In this document: in pieces, positions 46,779 through 58,932 of the stretch
How the letters are laid out: every line of letters begins with the position of its first letter
Position numbering within the stretch: position 1 is the stretch's first letter
Assembly: GCA_022432975.1 (NCBI GenBank)
Contig: CM039502.1
Coordinates: 19,167,453 to 19,231,452, forward strand
DNA length: 64,000 nt
DNA from: Begonia masoniana
Lineage: Eukaryota; Streptophyta; Magnoliopsida; Cucurbitales; Begoniaceae
Direction: 5' to 3'
The notes under the pieces: generated by a model
The model's database searches: none
The model's input: only the letters and a program-made list of their open reading frames with translations
Told to the model about the DNA's origin: nothing
Position numbers and translations under genes: made by a program

Positions 46779-49700
46779 AGATGGTAAGAGGCAAAGAGAG
46801 AGATGACAATGTGGATAGCAATACTATCGCCCAACTAACAGAGTTGGTCATTCGCCAATCCTGACAGATCGAGAAACTTGTAGCCACTAGGGAGGAACAA
46901 GGAAATTCTAGCACTAATGCAGCTCGAGATCATGGTGATGAGCGTTTCCATCGACTTCGACCTCCGAAGTTTAATGGTCAAGTTTCGGATCCTGTTTATG
47001 CTGAGGAATGGGTTCAGAAGATGGAGGACATGTTCAAGTATGCAAAGGTGGATGAGGGAGATAAGGTCACGTGTGCTGTCTTCCACTTGGAACTGGATGT
47101 GAGGCATTGGTGGGACTCAATCCAGAGCACCGTGAATAAAGGAGCTATGACCTGGGAAATGTTTAAGACTGCCTTCTACGACAAGTACTTCAACCGAGCT
47201 GTTCGGACTAGCAAAAAGATGGAATCTATGCAGCTGCGTCAAACCAGTTCTGTGGCCGATTATATATGTAAGTTTGAGGCGTTATCTCGGTTTGCACCCT
47301 ATATGATAGAAGATGAGGAAGACAAGATCCACCAATTTGTTCATGGACTAAAACTAGACTTGTATAGAGGAGTAAAGACTGCGGGAATTCACAATGTGCC
47401 ATTTTCTGAGGTGGCGGCTAAGGCCTTAGAACTGGAAGAGGTTGAAGTAACATTACAAGAACAACGTGAGCAGTCGATGAAGTTTACCAGAGAGGCTCAA
47501 CCACCACCACGACAGAACAAGGGTTGGCAGCCACTAGCAGAATAAGGGGCCTCAACAACAACAGAAAGGTGTTAAGAGACCTTTCAATCAGAACGATGAC
47601 CAGGGAAAAGGAAAACGACCACTGGCTCCCCTATGTCCCACCTGTCAGAAGAATCACCCCGGCGAATGCAAGTTACATTCTGGCCGCTGCTATAGATGTG
47701 ATAAGGTTGGACACATTGTCAGGGACTGCCCCATGCCGCTGGACCTAAATAGAGCGAGGATGGCACCTAGAGTCTATGTCTTGATGGAAGATGAGGATGC
47801 AGTGTCACATACAGTCATAACAGGTACGATTACGATCTATGGTATTTCTGCTTACACACTTATAAATACGGGAGCCACTCACTCGTTTGTGGCAACCTTG
47901 TTTGTACGTAAGCATAACTTAGAACCCTTGCCAGCCGAGAAGTCATTTAGCGTTATGTTACCATCAGAAAAGTCTTTACATTCAGAACAGGTAGTAAAAA
48001 GTGATATTGTGACCCTAGGAGATAAGAAGTTGTATGTAAAATTGATCGTAATTGACATGAAAGGGTATGAAGTTATACTAGGAATGAATTGGTTATTCAG
48101 ACATCATGCCACGATAAGTTGTAGGTCTGGATTAGTTGAGTTCCGACCCCCGAATGGCGATCGGTATTTCTTCCAAGCTATTCCCAAAATAAGTAAAATA
48201 CCGATTGTATCCTCACTAGAAACCCAGCGGTTATTGAAAGAGGGTTGCGAGAGTTTTCTAGCTAGTGTAATTGATGATCGGGTGAAAAGTAGGATAGAAC
48301 TGCAAGATATTCCTATAGTCCGAGAGTTTCCAGAGGCATTCTTGGATGACTTGCCCGGGTTGCCACCGGATAGAGAAATTGAGTTTGTAATTGATACATA
48401 CCCCGAGGCATTACCTGTGTCTAAAAACCCCTACCGCATGGCACCTGTTGAGTTGAAAGAATTAAAAGTCTAACTACAGTAATTAGTAGACAAGGGATTT
48501 ATACGCCCTAGTAGTTCTCCCCGGGGTGCACCTGTTTTATTCGTTAAGAAGAAAGATGGTTCTCTTAGAATGTGCATAGACTACAGAGAGCTAAACAAGT
48601 TGACAATTAAGAATAAATATCCTTTACCCTGAATCGATGATCTGTTTGAGCAACTACAAGGAGCTAAGATGTTTTCAAAGATTGACTTACGTTTGGGTTA
48701 TTACCAACTGAAGGTTAAAGAGGGAGATATACCAAAGACAGCCTTCAGAACCCGCTATGGACACTATGAATTTCTTGTAATGTCGTTTGGATTGACAAAT
48801 ACGCCTGCAGCTTTTATGGATTTGATGAATCAGGGTGTTCCGAGAGTACTTGGACAAGTTTGTAATTTTGTTCATAGGCGATATCTTAATTTACTCACGG
48901 TCTGAAACTGACCATGCAGAGTATTTAAGAGTGGTTTTGACGACATTAAGACAGTAGCAACTCTATGCCAAGTTATCCAAATGTGAGTTCTGGTTGAATA
49001 AGGTCAATTTCTTAGGCCACGTCATTTCTGCTGAGGGCATATCGGTAGACCCAACCAAGATTCAGGCTGTTAAGGATTGGCCACAGCCAAGGAATGTCAG
49101 TGAAGTCCGTAGTTTCCTTGATCTGACAGGTTATTATAGAAAGTTCATTAAGAGATTCTCTATGATAGCTAAGCCTCTAACTATTTTAACAAAGAAGGAC
49201 ACCAAATACTCTTGGACTGAAACTTGTGAAGATAGCTTCCAGACACTTAAGCTGAAGTTGACGACAGCCCCACTATTGACTCTCCCAACCGAAGAAGTGA
49301 AGTTTAGTGTTTACTGTGATGCATCCAAAGTTGGTCTGGGGTGTGTTTTGATGTAAGAAGGCAAGGTTGAGGCGTATGCCTCCAGACAGCTGAAGAGTTA
49401 TGAGCAGAATTACCCCATTCATGATCTGGAATTAGCAGTGCTTGTTTTTTCTTTGAAGATTTGGAGACATTATTTGTATGGTCAACAGTGTGAGGTGTTT
49501 TCTGACCATAAAAGCCTGAAGTATATTTTCACTCAAAAGGAATTGAATATGAGGAAAAGACGTTGGTTGGAGTTTGTTAAGGATTATGACTTTGAGATCA
49601 AGTATCACCAGGGTAAGGCTAATGTTGTAGCTAACGCATTGACTAGGATGTCGATGACAATGCAGCCAGTAATGTCAACCATGTCTATGCCTTTGAGGGC

Positions 49701-51198
49701 AGAAGTTCAGAAGTTTGAGGTGGAGATGGTTTCGGAGTTGTCAACCTTACTTGCTAATGTTACTATTAGACCAACTATCATGGATAGAATCAAAGAGGCA
49801 CAGCAAAAGGATTCAAAGGAAAATAACAGCATAATGAGTAAGTTGAAGGACGCCTCCTCTGAGTTTATTCTCTTCAAGGATTGTATTCTAAGATTTAGAA
49901 ATCGATGGTACATTCCGATTGATGAGGAATTACATAAGATGATTTTGGCCGAGGCACACTCGTCCCCATTTTCTGTACATCCTGGCAGCACCAAGATGTA
50001 TCGGGACTTAAAGTTACTTTACTGGTGGCTGAATTTGAAGAGGGATGTTGCCAAGTATGTTGAATCATGTTTGGTTTGCCAACAAGTTAAGGCAGAGTAT
50101 CAGCGTCCAGGGGGTACTCTTCAACCCTTACCAATCCCCGAATGGAAGTGGGAACACATGGATTTTGTTGTGGGACTGCCTAGGAAAACTAAAGGCCATG
50201 ATAGCATTTAGGTTATAATTGACAGGATGACAAAATCAGCTCATTTCCTACCAGTAAGGACAACCTACACGATGGACCAGCTAGCTAATCTTTATGTTCA
50301 GGAAATCATCAGATTACATGGTATTCCAGTGTCTATTGTCTCCGATCGTGATCCTAGGTTCACCTCTCGCTTTTGGAAAAATTTACAAAGTACGCTAGGT
50401 ACAAAGTTATCTTTTAGCACTGCTTTCCACCCGCAAACTGATGGACAATCTGAGAGGACTATTCAGATACTTGAGGATATGTTGAGAGCATGTGTGTTAG
50501 ATTTCCAGGCATCTTGGAGCCGACATTCGGCCTTAGTTGAATTCTCCTACAACAATAGTTACCAGTCCACTATCGGTATGGCACCTTATTAGGCACTGTA
50601 TGGCAGGAAATGCAGATCACCTTTATATTGGGATGAAGTTGGCGAAGCAAAACTCCTAGGTCCTGAAATTTTACAGCAGATGTCAGACAAGATTGCCACA
50701 ATTAGGAAGAGGATGATGACTGCTCAAAGTCGACAGAAGAGTTATGCAGACCAAAGAAGAAGAGATCTTGAGTTTGCCATCGGAGATGAAGTGTTCCTAA
50801 GAATTTCACCGTTTAAGGGAGTTTTAAGATTCGGCAAGAAGGGAAAGCTTAATCCACGATTTATTGGACCGTTCCCTGTCTTGGCAAGGATTGGTGGTAC
50901 AGCTTACAAACTGTAATTGCCTCCATCATTGGAAAAGTTTCATAATGTCTTTCATGTGTCAATGTTAAGGAAATGTATACGTGATCCGACACATGTTATT
51001 GAACCAACTGAAATCGATATCAAGCCGACGCTAATGTATGAAGAGAAACTTGTAAGGATTATGGAATCTGCAACTAAGACTCTGCGGAGCAAAAAGATCT
51101 CACTGGTAAAAGTCTTGTGGATGAATCAAGGTATTGAAGAAGCTACCTGGGAGCGGCAGCAAGATATGCTGGATAGGTATCCAGAGCTCTTTGTTTGA
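46779..51198 (+). pseudogene. Element E gag-pol, heavily broken
   Basis: Start MVRGKERDD at about 46779, with a stop in RQS*QIEKL. Gag follows (WVQKMEDMFKYAKVDEGDKV, FYDKYFNRAVRTSKKMESM), then a frameshift near 47535, knuckle CYRCDKVGHIVRDC, and a protease whose catalytic triplet reads NTGATHSF (Asp to Asn). RT is broken by stops at about 48472, 48481 and 48631 and a frameshift near 48840 that destroys the FIDD motif. More stops lie at about 48957, 49355, 50209, 50591 and 50915. Integrase ([44 protein letters not shown]) and the tail ISLVKVLWMNQGIEEATWE are still recognisable. Confidence 0.88.
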
Positions 51199-51225
51199 GC
51201 AATTTTCGAGGACAAAAATTTTGTT

Positions 51226-51238
51226 TAAGGAGGGTAGA
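51226..51238 (+). other. Element E polypurine tract
   Basis: TAAGGAGGGTAGA directly precedes the 3' LTR. Confidence 0.78.
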
Positions 51239-53849
51239 TGTAACACCTGACAACCCCGGCCAGGTGATATTCTTAACCGAATTAACTGTCACCTTATTTT
51301 TGGTCATTTGATTTGAATTTAATGCCAAGACTTACTTGACTTCTAATTGTGTGGTGGCAGAATTGTAATTTTGAGGGATTGCAGTTGGTATAAATAGAAA
51401 ATGGAAACCTTAAACCTCACTAAAACCTCACTGTAGCCAACACATTCACTCTCGGCGATTTCTCTCTTCTCCAGAGCTCTCTCTCTGCCGGCTACAGCTC
51501 CTTTCGGCGACTGATTCTTCAGCCTCCACCCCGACAAATTCACACCCTAGGTAAGACACGACAATGCAGTAGCTGGTTAACCATTTTGAGCTCTGTTTTT
51601 CAGCTAAACTCTATAGTTTCAAATTCTTCAATGGCAGAGTTATTTTAGTGACATTTTAATCTGCATTTAGTAATGGCATTTCCGATTCGAATCTGGACAT
51701 TAAGATAATCGACTGTGTACAGCTGCTAGGTTGAATCTGATTATTTAGAATCTGGAAACTGAATCCACGCACACAAGGTGCTGACTAGAGAACTTAGAAG
51801 TACAAATGTGTTAGATTTTAGGATAACTATTGGTTAGGACTTTTAGGATTTTGTTTAACTCTGAAATGTGAAATGTTCTAGGTGAAGAAGATTGCAGAGA
51901 AGTGCTCCATTTGCTAAGAAATCCAGGTAAGTGAATGTGTAGGATTGTCTGGCCATTAGGGCCCTACATCACAGGGGTACTAGTTAGAAGCTGTTTTTCT
52001 TTCGATGTTTAAAGATTATTTGAGCTTTTGTCTGTTAGTTACGATACTTGATCCGAAAGAATTATTCTTGCTAGATGTATGACTTGTTCAGTAGAATGAT
52101 GAACCAAGAGTATCCCTACTCATGCATCACGAATATTTTTCAAGCATATGAAAGTGTTTTAAGTGCATGTTTTCTCTCATGAACAAGATATGAATATGAA
52201 ACCTATGCAACATGGATTATGAGAGGGTTGGGGGCGGTTTGGCGTATGTCACTGTCCAAAAGAGGGACCAAGAATACGACCCGCAAGGGACTATGTACAC
52301 TTTCACTGTCGAACCCCCTTTACCGGCATAAATCCTCTCTTAATACATACAATGTAAATGATGAATATGAATGGTGAATATGAATATGCATATGAACAAG
52401 AACAAGAAAAGATTCATGAGCATGCGTTTATTTAAACTGTGCATTCATGCATATGTGTTAGCATTGCATTCCTTACTAAGCATTAGGCTTATAGTTTAAA
52501 CCTTATGATGTAGGTGTAGAATTAACAGGTAAGGATTCCAACTTCAATGAGGAAGTCTAAGGCTGGTTGCTGGATGGTGCTCAGGGTGACAGTGCGTGGC
52601 TGGAAAAAGGCGATTATGAACCATGGTTACTGCGCATGTGATGTCAGTAAGGATTACGAAAACTGAGGTTAAAGTAGGATGGGTCTTCTCATGTCAATAG
52701 ACACTAGAATATGACTGATACAGTTTCTAAGTAGGATGGGGTTTCTCTTAAGAGCGTCATTTTCTAATATTACCTGTTTAGCTTCTGAGCTCGAAAATGA
52801 TTTTGAGAATTCATATATATATGTGGTGGTCTGTTTTAATGAAGTCTTCCGCTATGTATACTCAGATTGAGTTTATGTTTAAATCAGAGTAGGATTATAT
52901 TGTCATGATGAGAGTGTGTGAAAATTTGGATGTCCTCTATGGGTAAATGTCAAAGGTGTTTGCCCACCGATGGATGTTTTCTGTCAGTAGGAGTCGTTTA
53001 ATAAGTTAAGGTTTCCTGTCTTTAGGGTAAAGTCTATCGGATGATGTGGGTAGTGCTGTTTTGATCGGATGAGTAAATCATCCGCCTGACGTCATCGGCA
53101 GGAGTAGTTTAAACTTTGTCATTTTTTGATCGGATGATGCGAGTAAAGATGAGTAATCGGATGATGTAAGTAGTGCTGTTTTGATCGGATGAGTAAATCA
53201 TCCGGCTGACGTCATCGGCAGGAGTAGTTTAAACTTTGTCGTTTTGTGATCGGAAGATGCGAGTAAAGATGAGTAATCGGATGATGTAAGTAGTGCTGTT
53301 TTGATCGGGTGAGTAAATCATCCGGCTGACATCATCGGTAGGTGTGGTTTAAACGTTGTCGTTTAGCTATCGTGGAAGTAAGTATAAGGTTTGTCGTCTT
53401 GTGTTTTGGGCAATGTCTAAGAACCACGTGCATTGCACATGACCATCGGTAGATGTCTTCTATCGGGCGATGACTAATGATTCACGCGAAGTGCACATGA
53501 TAATCGGGCGATGTGTCCCCTATCGACAAACGCCTGCATGTCCATGCAGCCCGGGAACGATGGAGTCGAGTGATCTAAGGGAATGTCTCTTCTGCCCGAT
53601 TTTGTTATGTGACTAATGTCCGAGCATTTTCTCTCAATTCTGTGACATAGTAAGACAAAAGTGTAATGGAGAAGTCGTGTTTATGAAGGGTTCAGTTTCG
53701 TCTGACGTTGTGATGTCTCTGAGTTCTGTTTAAGGAAAGAAACAAAAAAAATGTAATAATAACAAGAAGATAAGATGAAACAGAGAACTAACTAGCAAAT
53801 AATCGAAGGATGTTTATGATTATGTCACGACCCCGCTGGGGTTGTTACA
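51239..53849 (+). repeat. Element E 3' LTR (2611 bp)
   Basis: It begins TGTAACACCTGACAACCCCG and ends CTGGGGTTGTTACA. It contains a three-copy 120-bp tandem repeat at about 53038-53390. Confidence 0.9.
53038..53390. repeat. 120-bp tandem repeat in E LTR with TGACGTCATCGGCAG
   Basis: Three units begin ATCGGATGATGT at about 53038, 53157 and 53277. Each carries AAATCATCC(G)GCTGACGTCA, then TCGGCAGGAG, then TTTAAACTTTGTCGTTTTG. The third unit is partly decayed (TGACATCA). The 5' LTR has two units (about 45920-46140). Confidence 0.82.
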
Positions 53850-55219
53850 CCACGGGTCATTCTCGCATTTCTAGCCACAATCTGTCACCCTGAGCATCAT
53901 CCAGCAACCAGTCTTAGACATCCTCACTGAATTTTAAATCCTCACCTGGTAGTTCTTCACCTACATCATAAGGTTTAAACTATAAGCCTAATGCTTAGTA
54001 AGAAGTGCAATACTAACATGTATGCATGAATGCACAGTTGAAAAGAACACATTTACATAATCATTTCTCATGACATTCTTGTTCATGTTCTTGTTCATCG
54101 TTTACATCACGTTCTTATTCATCATTTACATCATGTGGATTAAGGGAGGATTTGTGCCAAAAAGGGAGTTGACAGTGAAGGTGTACATAGTCCATTGCGG
54201 GCCGTATTCATGATCCTCCTTTTGGATAGTGACATACGCCAAACCGCCTCCAACCTTTTCTTAATCCTTGTTACATAAGTTTCATGTTCATATCTTGATC
54301 GTGAAGGAAAACATGCACTTAAAACATTTTCATATGTTTGAAAAGGAAAACGATCGTGAAGCATGAGTATGAGTACTCTCATTTCATCAGACTAAAAGGA
54401 CAGCTCATTCATTCATCAAAAGATCATACTATCAACTCGAGTATCATAACCAAACAAACAATAGCACAGATAACCTTTAAACATTGTAGACATCATCTAC
54501 CTAGTACCCTTGTGATGTAGGGCCTTAATGGCTGGTAATCTTACTCACTCACTTACCTGGTTTCCTTAGCAAACTCGAGCACTTCTCCTCAGACTTCTTC
54601 ACCTAAAACATTTCACATTACAGAGTTAAACAAAATCCTAAAAGTTCTAATCAAAAGTCATACTACAATCTAACATCTATGTTTCTAAATCTTCTTAGTC
54701 AAGCACCTTGAGTGCGTAGATTAAACTTCCCGAACCTAAAATATCCAGATTCAACTTAGTAACTAACCACAGATTACAAATGCCACTACTATTACTCGGC
54801 CAATGATGAATCCGAAACTACGAGTCTTAGCTGAAAACAGAGCTCTAAGTAACTAACCAGCAACTACATTGTCTAAGTCTTACCTAGAGCGTGGATTATC
54901 GGGGTGGAGACTGAAAAATCGATCATCGATGGAGGAGTAGCTGGCCGAGAGAGAGGGAGAGAGGAAGAGCTCTGGCGAAGAGGAAAATCGCCGAGAGAGG
55001 AAATGTCGGCTACAGTGGGGTTTAATGAGGTTTAAGGATTTTCCATTTCTTATTTATACTAATTAAAATCCATCTTAATTACAATTGTGCCAGCCAACCT
55101 AGTTTCACACTACTTAGAATTCAATAAATCAGGCATTAATTTAAAAGCAAAAAGGTCGATAAAAGGTGGCAGTTAAATCAGTTAAGAAAATCACCTGGCC
55201 GAAATTGTCGAGTGTTACA
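53850..55219 (-). mobile_element. Inverted partial LTR of the element E family
   Basis: The minus strand starts TGTAACACTCGACAATTTCG at 55219 and aligns with the first roughly 1.37 kb of the E LTR; for example, on + CATAAGGTTTAAACTATAAG at about 53975 is the complement of sequence at about 52490. The alignment stops where E's 3' LTR ends (53849). Either E inserted into this LTR, or a rearrangement joined them. Confidence 0.78.
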
Positions 55220-55385
55220 TTCAGTATCACGTAAGCACTGGACAGAAAGGGGGTGACCGGCCCCTCGCCAGGATTCAATTTATTATATTTTAAATAGTTT
55301 AAGATTTTAGTTGTTAGAATTTTTAGTTTAGGTTGTGTTTTAAATTAAACTCATACTTTAAGGTTCAAATTGGTAATTACCCTCG
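55220..55385 (-). repeat. Decayed MULE, right terminal region
   Basis: The reverse complement begins GGGTAATTACCAATTTGAAC and continues AAAGTATGAGTTTAATTTAA, then ACTAAAAATTCTAACAACTA, GCGAGGGGCCGGTCACCCC and TCCAGTGCTTACGTGATACT, paralleling 36694-36925. Confidence 0.6.
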
Positions 55386-56086
55386 GTTGAAACTATGATG
55401 TCAAATTTTAGGGTTTTCTAAGAGATGGATAACAAGCTTTGCTCGGGTTGAAAGCAAAGGTTATTTGTTGCAGAAGATGAACTCCATTGATGTAAAAACT
55501 CATTGTACTAGTATTACATCATTCGTTTTAATCAGAAACTCAAGTTTTAAACTCGTCGTACTAGTGTAACATCGTTCGTTTTAGTCAGAAACTCAAGTTT
55601 TAAACTCATCATACTAGTATAACATCGTTCGTTTTAGTTAGAAACTCAAATTTTATTTTAAAAGGTTTAGTATTAGTGTAGGGAAAGATCTTATTTATGA
55701 AAACAACGAGGAATCGTGCACCTTCCTGGTCTTGGCTAAGTCATCACAGTTTATCAATTTTAGGTCATTCTGCCTTCACAGGACGGGCCGAGTCGCAATA
55801 AAACACAGGCGAAGAAACACTTGATGCCAATAGCATTGGCCTGCTCAAAAAGGAAAAGAACTGGTTGTCTTCTTTCAATGACCATGGCTTCAATCTTAGA
55901 ACTATCTTCTAAACAAGTTGAATATATTTAAGCATCAAATTCAGGCCAATCAGGTGATGAACAATCAGTTGGAGCTCCTGTAAAAATGTCTTACTCTTCG
56001 GATAATCAAGTCTAGTTCCTCAGAATTCACCAAAGCATGATTAAAAGACACCATTTGAGAATTCAGCTTGCAAATGCCTCTATCTC
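55386..56086. repeat. Intergenic: three 53-bp tandem repeats, otherwise unassigned
   Basis: Three units at about 55494-55548, 55549-55601 and 55602-55654 share TACTAGT(G/A)TAACATCGTTCG and AGAAACTCAAGTTTT. From about 55700 to 56086 I see no open frame I can name. This side includes the 3' flank of the gene at 56087. Confidence 0.65.
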
Positions 56087-57350
56087 TTACCCTTTCCGTT
56101 TCTTCTGATTGAGAATGAAGTCGTCTTCTTCATCGCTTTCATCGGCGATCCTTTTCTTCGCTTTCACATTGCCATTCTTCGTCGATTTCTGCGAAGTCTC
56201 CGGTTTGGTCGGGAGTTTTTTCAGTGGAGTTCCCATCCGGATCTCCTTTTGCCTTCTTAACTTCTTCTCGTATGCCTTCTTGGCTTTGTCTGGGGCCAAC
56301 AGCCCATGTTCCATCATCCTGCAATTCATATACATTATCGTTCTGCAACAAATTTCAGACCGAAATTACGCTCGATTTTTTGTTTGCGTGATAGAACAAT
56401 CATACTTCTATTGCAATTTTTCAGGTTGTAGTGAGTTATTCTCCTCCTTGGTGCTTTTTTCCAGTCAAATATGAAGAAAAGTATACAAAACTGATTAACA
56501 CTACAGAGATTATTGCATCAAAATGAACTTTTCTCGTCGAAAATCATTACTCTATGGGATTTTTATTGATGTATTTAGAACTTTAAGCCATGATTTTGCT
56601 GCTGAGATTAACAATTCTGCAAGTTTTCAGAGCATTAACTTGATAAAACAGACGATTGTGAAATGGGTTGATGCTTCTCTGACTAAACAATCACGATCCA
56701 AAAGAAAAATCAGATCAAAAAAGAAGAACAGCATTGAAAACTCACCAGAATTCTGCCATTTCACTTTTGGGAATCTGTTTGGACAAAGACTCGTAGAAGA
56801 TCCTCAGAGGCTCTCTCTGTGAATAACAAGCAAGCAAATTAATGGAGTTAATCGAAGGACAACCCAGTGATCTGAAAGAGGAATTTTAAAGGTAAATTTT
56901 CATGGATCGAGAAGAACCTCTTCAGGAGGATCGTATTTCTGCCCTGCTAAACTAAACACTTTCTTCTCTCTCACTTTAGTAATTGAAGTTGTTGATCTAC
57001 TCTTCGATGACCCAGATGCTGTTTTTGATTTTACCTGCAGATTGATTGAAGAACACAGGATCATCCGACTAAACAGAGAATCAAATAAAACCCAGATCGC
57101 CAAATCGATTACAGAAAATAGATTCCGATGCAGATTTATAAATCTGAACAAGAAAAGAGTAGATTCTTCAATTGGGTACCTCAGATTTAGCGACAACTGC
57201 GAGATGTTTCTGTTTTGAATCGGTTGAATGTTTGCTTGAGATTTCAATCTTTTTCTTAATCACCAAAGAATCAGCAGCCTTTCCCTTCGACGATCCTTCT
57301 TGGGTGCCGGACTTCACCTTAACCAGCGTGGTTTTAGTCTCCGGCGCCAT
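56087..57350 (-). CDS. Host gene: small basic, probably nuclear protein of unknown function (196 aa, four exons)
   Basis: Proposed exons (minus strand) are 57350-57180, 57034-56918, 56816-56746 and 56318-56087. Donors read GTACCC, GTTCTT and GTGAGT and acceptors CTGCAG, TTCACAG and ATTGCAG. The joined frame has no stop until 56087. Residues 1-96 are rich in Lys, Ser and Thr (SGTQEGSSKGKAADSLVIKK, EKKVFSLAGQKYDPPEE). Residues 97-140 form the likely conserved core (REPLRIFYESLSKQIPKSEM, AEFWMMEHGLLAPDKAKKAY). The tail is charged (KKRIADESDEEDDFILNQKK, RKG) and looks like a nuclear signal next to an acidic patch. It resembles uncharacterised plant proteins from memory; no enzyme motif or transmembrane segment was seen. 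It is the only non-transposon gene I can support. Confidence 0.8.
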
Positions 57351-57700
57351 TGATCTCTCTCTCTCTCTCTCTAAAAAGATCAATCTGAGGACGCTTCAAC
57401 GATTCTCATCTTCTTCTTTCTCGGTCCTCTCAGTTCCGACTGCGAGAAGTTCTGCAATAACAACTAAAATTTGCCCAGAGGTAGTTTAGCAGAGCCTGTT
57501 AATGTTGTTTTTTTGCTGATTTTGTAGATGGTCTGAGTCTCATCGTGACATCATTCACTAACTTTCATGAAAATATCATCTTTTTCAGTAAATTCTCCGA
57601 ATTTTTACCAGTGCTTTAAAAATTCGCCTTTTTTTCCTGGGTGTGATGCTTACAACATCTCTCATCCTAATTAAATATGAAGCTTCACTTTCGCTCTCTA
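57351..57700 (-). promoter_or_regulatory. Presumed 5' UTR and promoter of the host gene
   Basis: A (CT)n run, GAGAGAGAGAGAGA on the coding strand, lies directly upstream of the ATG at about 57353-57372, a common feature of plant 5' leaders. Further up the sequence is AT-rich. No TATA box was assigned. Confidence 0.4.
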
Positions 57701-58140
57701 GATTTCGAAAATTTCTTCAAATCTTCCTCCAAATGAGTATTTCCCTTTGAAATTAATTTGATCTTTTGAGTTGAAATTAATTTCATCATCATCATCATCC
57801 TCCTCTAACTGTAAAGATCCATTAGAACCTCTATCTATCTCAACCATTATTTCCCTGTTCTTCTGTAATATTACTCATCGCATCAATATCTTGTGAAAAC
57901 GGGTAGTTTATGTCTCTCCATGCGGTCATCTTGTTGACTATGTGCGACTCCAACTGAGAATAGCCAGGTTGGGAGGCATTCAAACGACAAGAACCCTAAA
58001 ATTACAGGCTCCATCACTTCTATTAGCCATGACAATCTTCTGTTTTCCACCTGACATGACCAGAAACGTTCGGGACCCATTCAAACAATTCACATTTTCT
58101 TCATCAACAATAGTTAAGAATCCCATAAACATACCTTAAA
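57701..58140 (-). other. Possible decayed coding fragment, unidentified
   Basis: The minus strand has short readable pieces: FLTIVDEENVNCLNGSRTFL and VMSGGKQKIVMANRSDGACN, and further on MVEIDRGSNGSLQLEEDDDD followed by EINFNSKDQINFKGKYSFGG. The amino-acid texture looks coding, but no frame is long and no family is recognised. It could be an old gene fragment or chance. Confidence 0.3.
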
Positions 58141-58932
58141 CAGAAAGATAACAGACTAGTGTACACAATTTGAAACTTCCAATCATTATATACAACACGA
58201 TGAGCTGGAAATTATGATGAAGAAATCCGCTCTGATCATATAAAGCAAAGAAAAAAACCCTTCATTGTTCATCAAAAATTAGGAAAAGACCCAATTGTTC
58301 TTGTTGTGAAACACGCGAAAATTAATAAGGTAGAATTGAGATGAAATCAAGAGCATAAGATTTACGTGATTCGGACAAAACTGTCCCACGTCTACTGTCA
58401 AAAAATCCATCAACGAAATTTTATTAGAGAATTAAGAAAATAAATATTACTTTAATACTACAGCGTCGCGCACAATATCACCCGAGATTATAAGAACAAT
58501 AACGTTTCCAAAAGATCTCTCTCACCCTTTTATCTCTCTTTTATTTTCTTTAACTCTCTGTGACTCTACATTAGATCTGATTGCTCTGACTCGATCTGAA
58601 TTTCCCTAAATCTCTCTCTTTTTATTCCCCTCAAACCATTAACTAATCTATTTAAAATAAAGTAATACAAATTTGAATAGGTTAAAATAACTTAATCTAA
58701 TTGGAAATCTAATTCAAAAACTGTTAGAATCAATATTTCCAGTTTTTCACCCCCAAATTTAAAACCTGAACTTCACCAAATCTGTTGTATAGCTTCATCA
58801 TAGAGCAAACTGTCTGATAGAAAGTGAGAGAGTAGAACTTACTCCAAAAGCTAGTTCAAGGAGTGAGTGAATCCCCTCATATTTATACAAGACCTTTGCT
58901 TTTGGTTCTGTCGATGTGGGACAACACCCGCC
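58141..58932. other. Intergenic, mostly unassigned
   Basis: 58358-58410 (TTTACGTGATTCGGACAAAA, CTGTCCCACGTCTAC) resembles TTTTTACGTGGTTCGGCCAA in element H (61928, 63780), so it may be a transposon remnant. Just before element G, TCGATGTGGGACAACACCCG (58908-58930) is a phrase common in plant LTR ends. Nothing else was supported. Confidence 0.4.

Larger units (their letters stand above)
45858..53849 (+). mobile_element. Element E: Ty3/gypsy retrotransposon (Tekay/Del-like), decayed, 5' LTR truncated
   Basis: Truncated 5' LTR 45858-46618, PBS 46623-46634, gag-pol 46779-51198, PPT 51226-51238 and full 3' LTR 51239-53849. The pol sequence is close to that of element C (both have GMKGYDVILGM-like and [14 protein letters not shown] words). 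At least eight nonsense codons and several frameshifts make it the most decayed gypsy element here. The missing first 1.7 kb of its 5' LTR suggests a deletion that also removed the end of copia F. Confidence 0.85.
36694..55385 (-). mobile_element. Decayed MULE enlarged by nested retrotransposons
   Basis: Left terminal region 36694-36925 and right terminal region 55220-55385 are inverted relatives of each other: TTTGAAC(T/C)CC(A)AAGTATGAG near the tips, then ACTAAAAATTCTAACAACTA, CGAGGGGC(T/C)G and TCCAGTGCTTA. The flanks TTGGTTGAT and TCGGTTGAA match at 7 of 9 positions, as a worn 9-bp duplication might. Inside are an accessory-gene remnant (+) and a transposase remnant (-), convergent as in the intact MULE. 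Copia F, gypsy E and an E-family LTR fill the rest. That the two termini belong to one element is inference. Confidence 0.55.
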
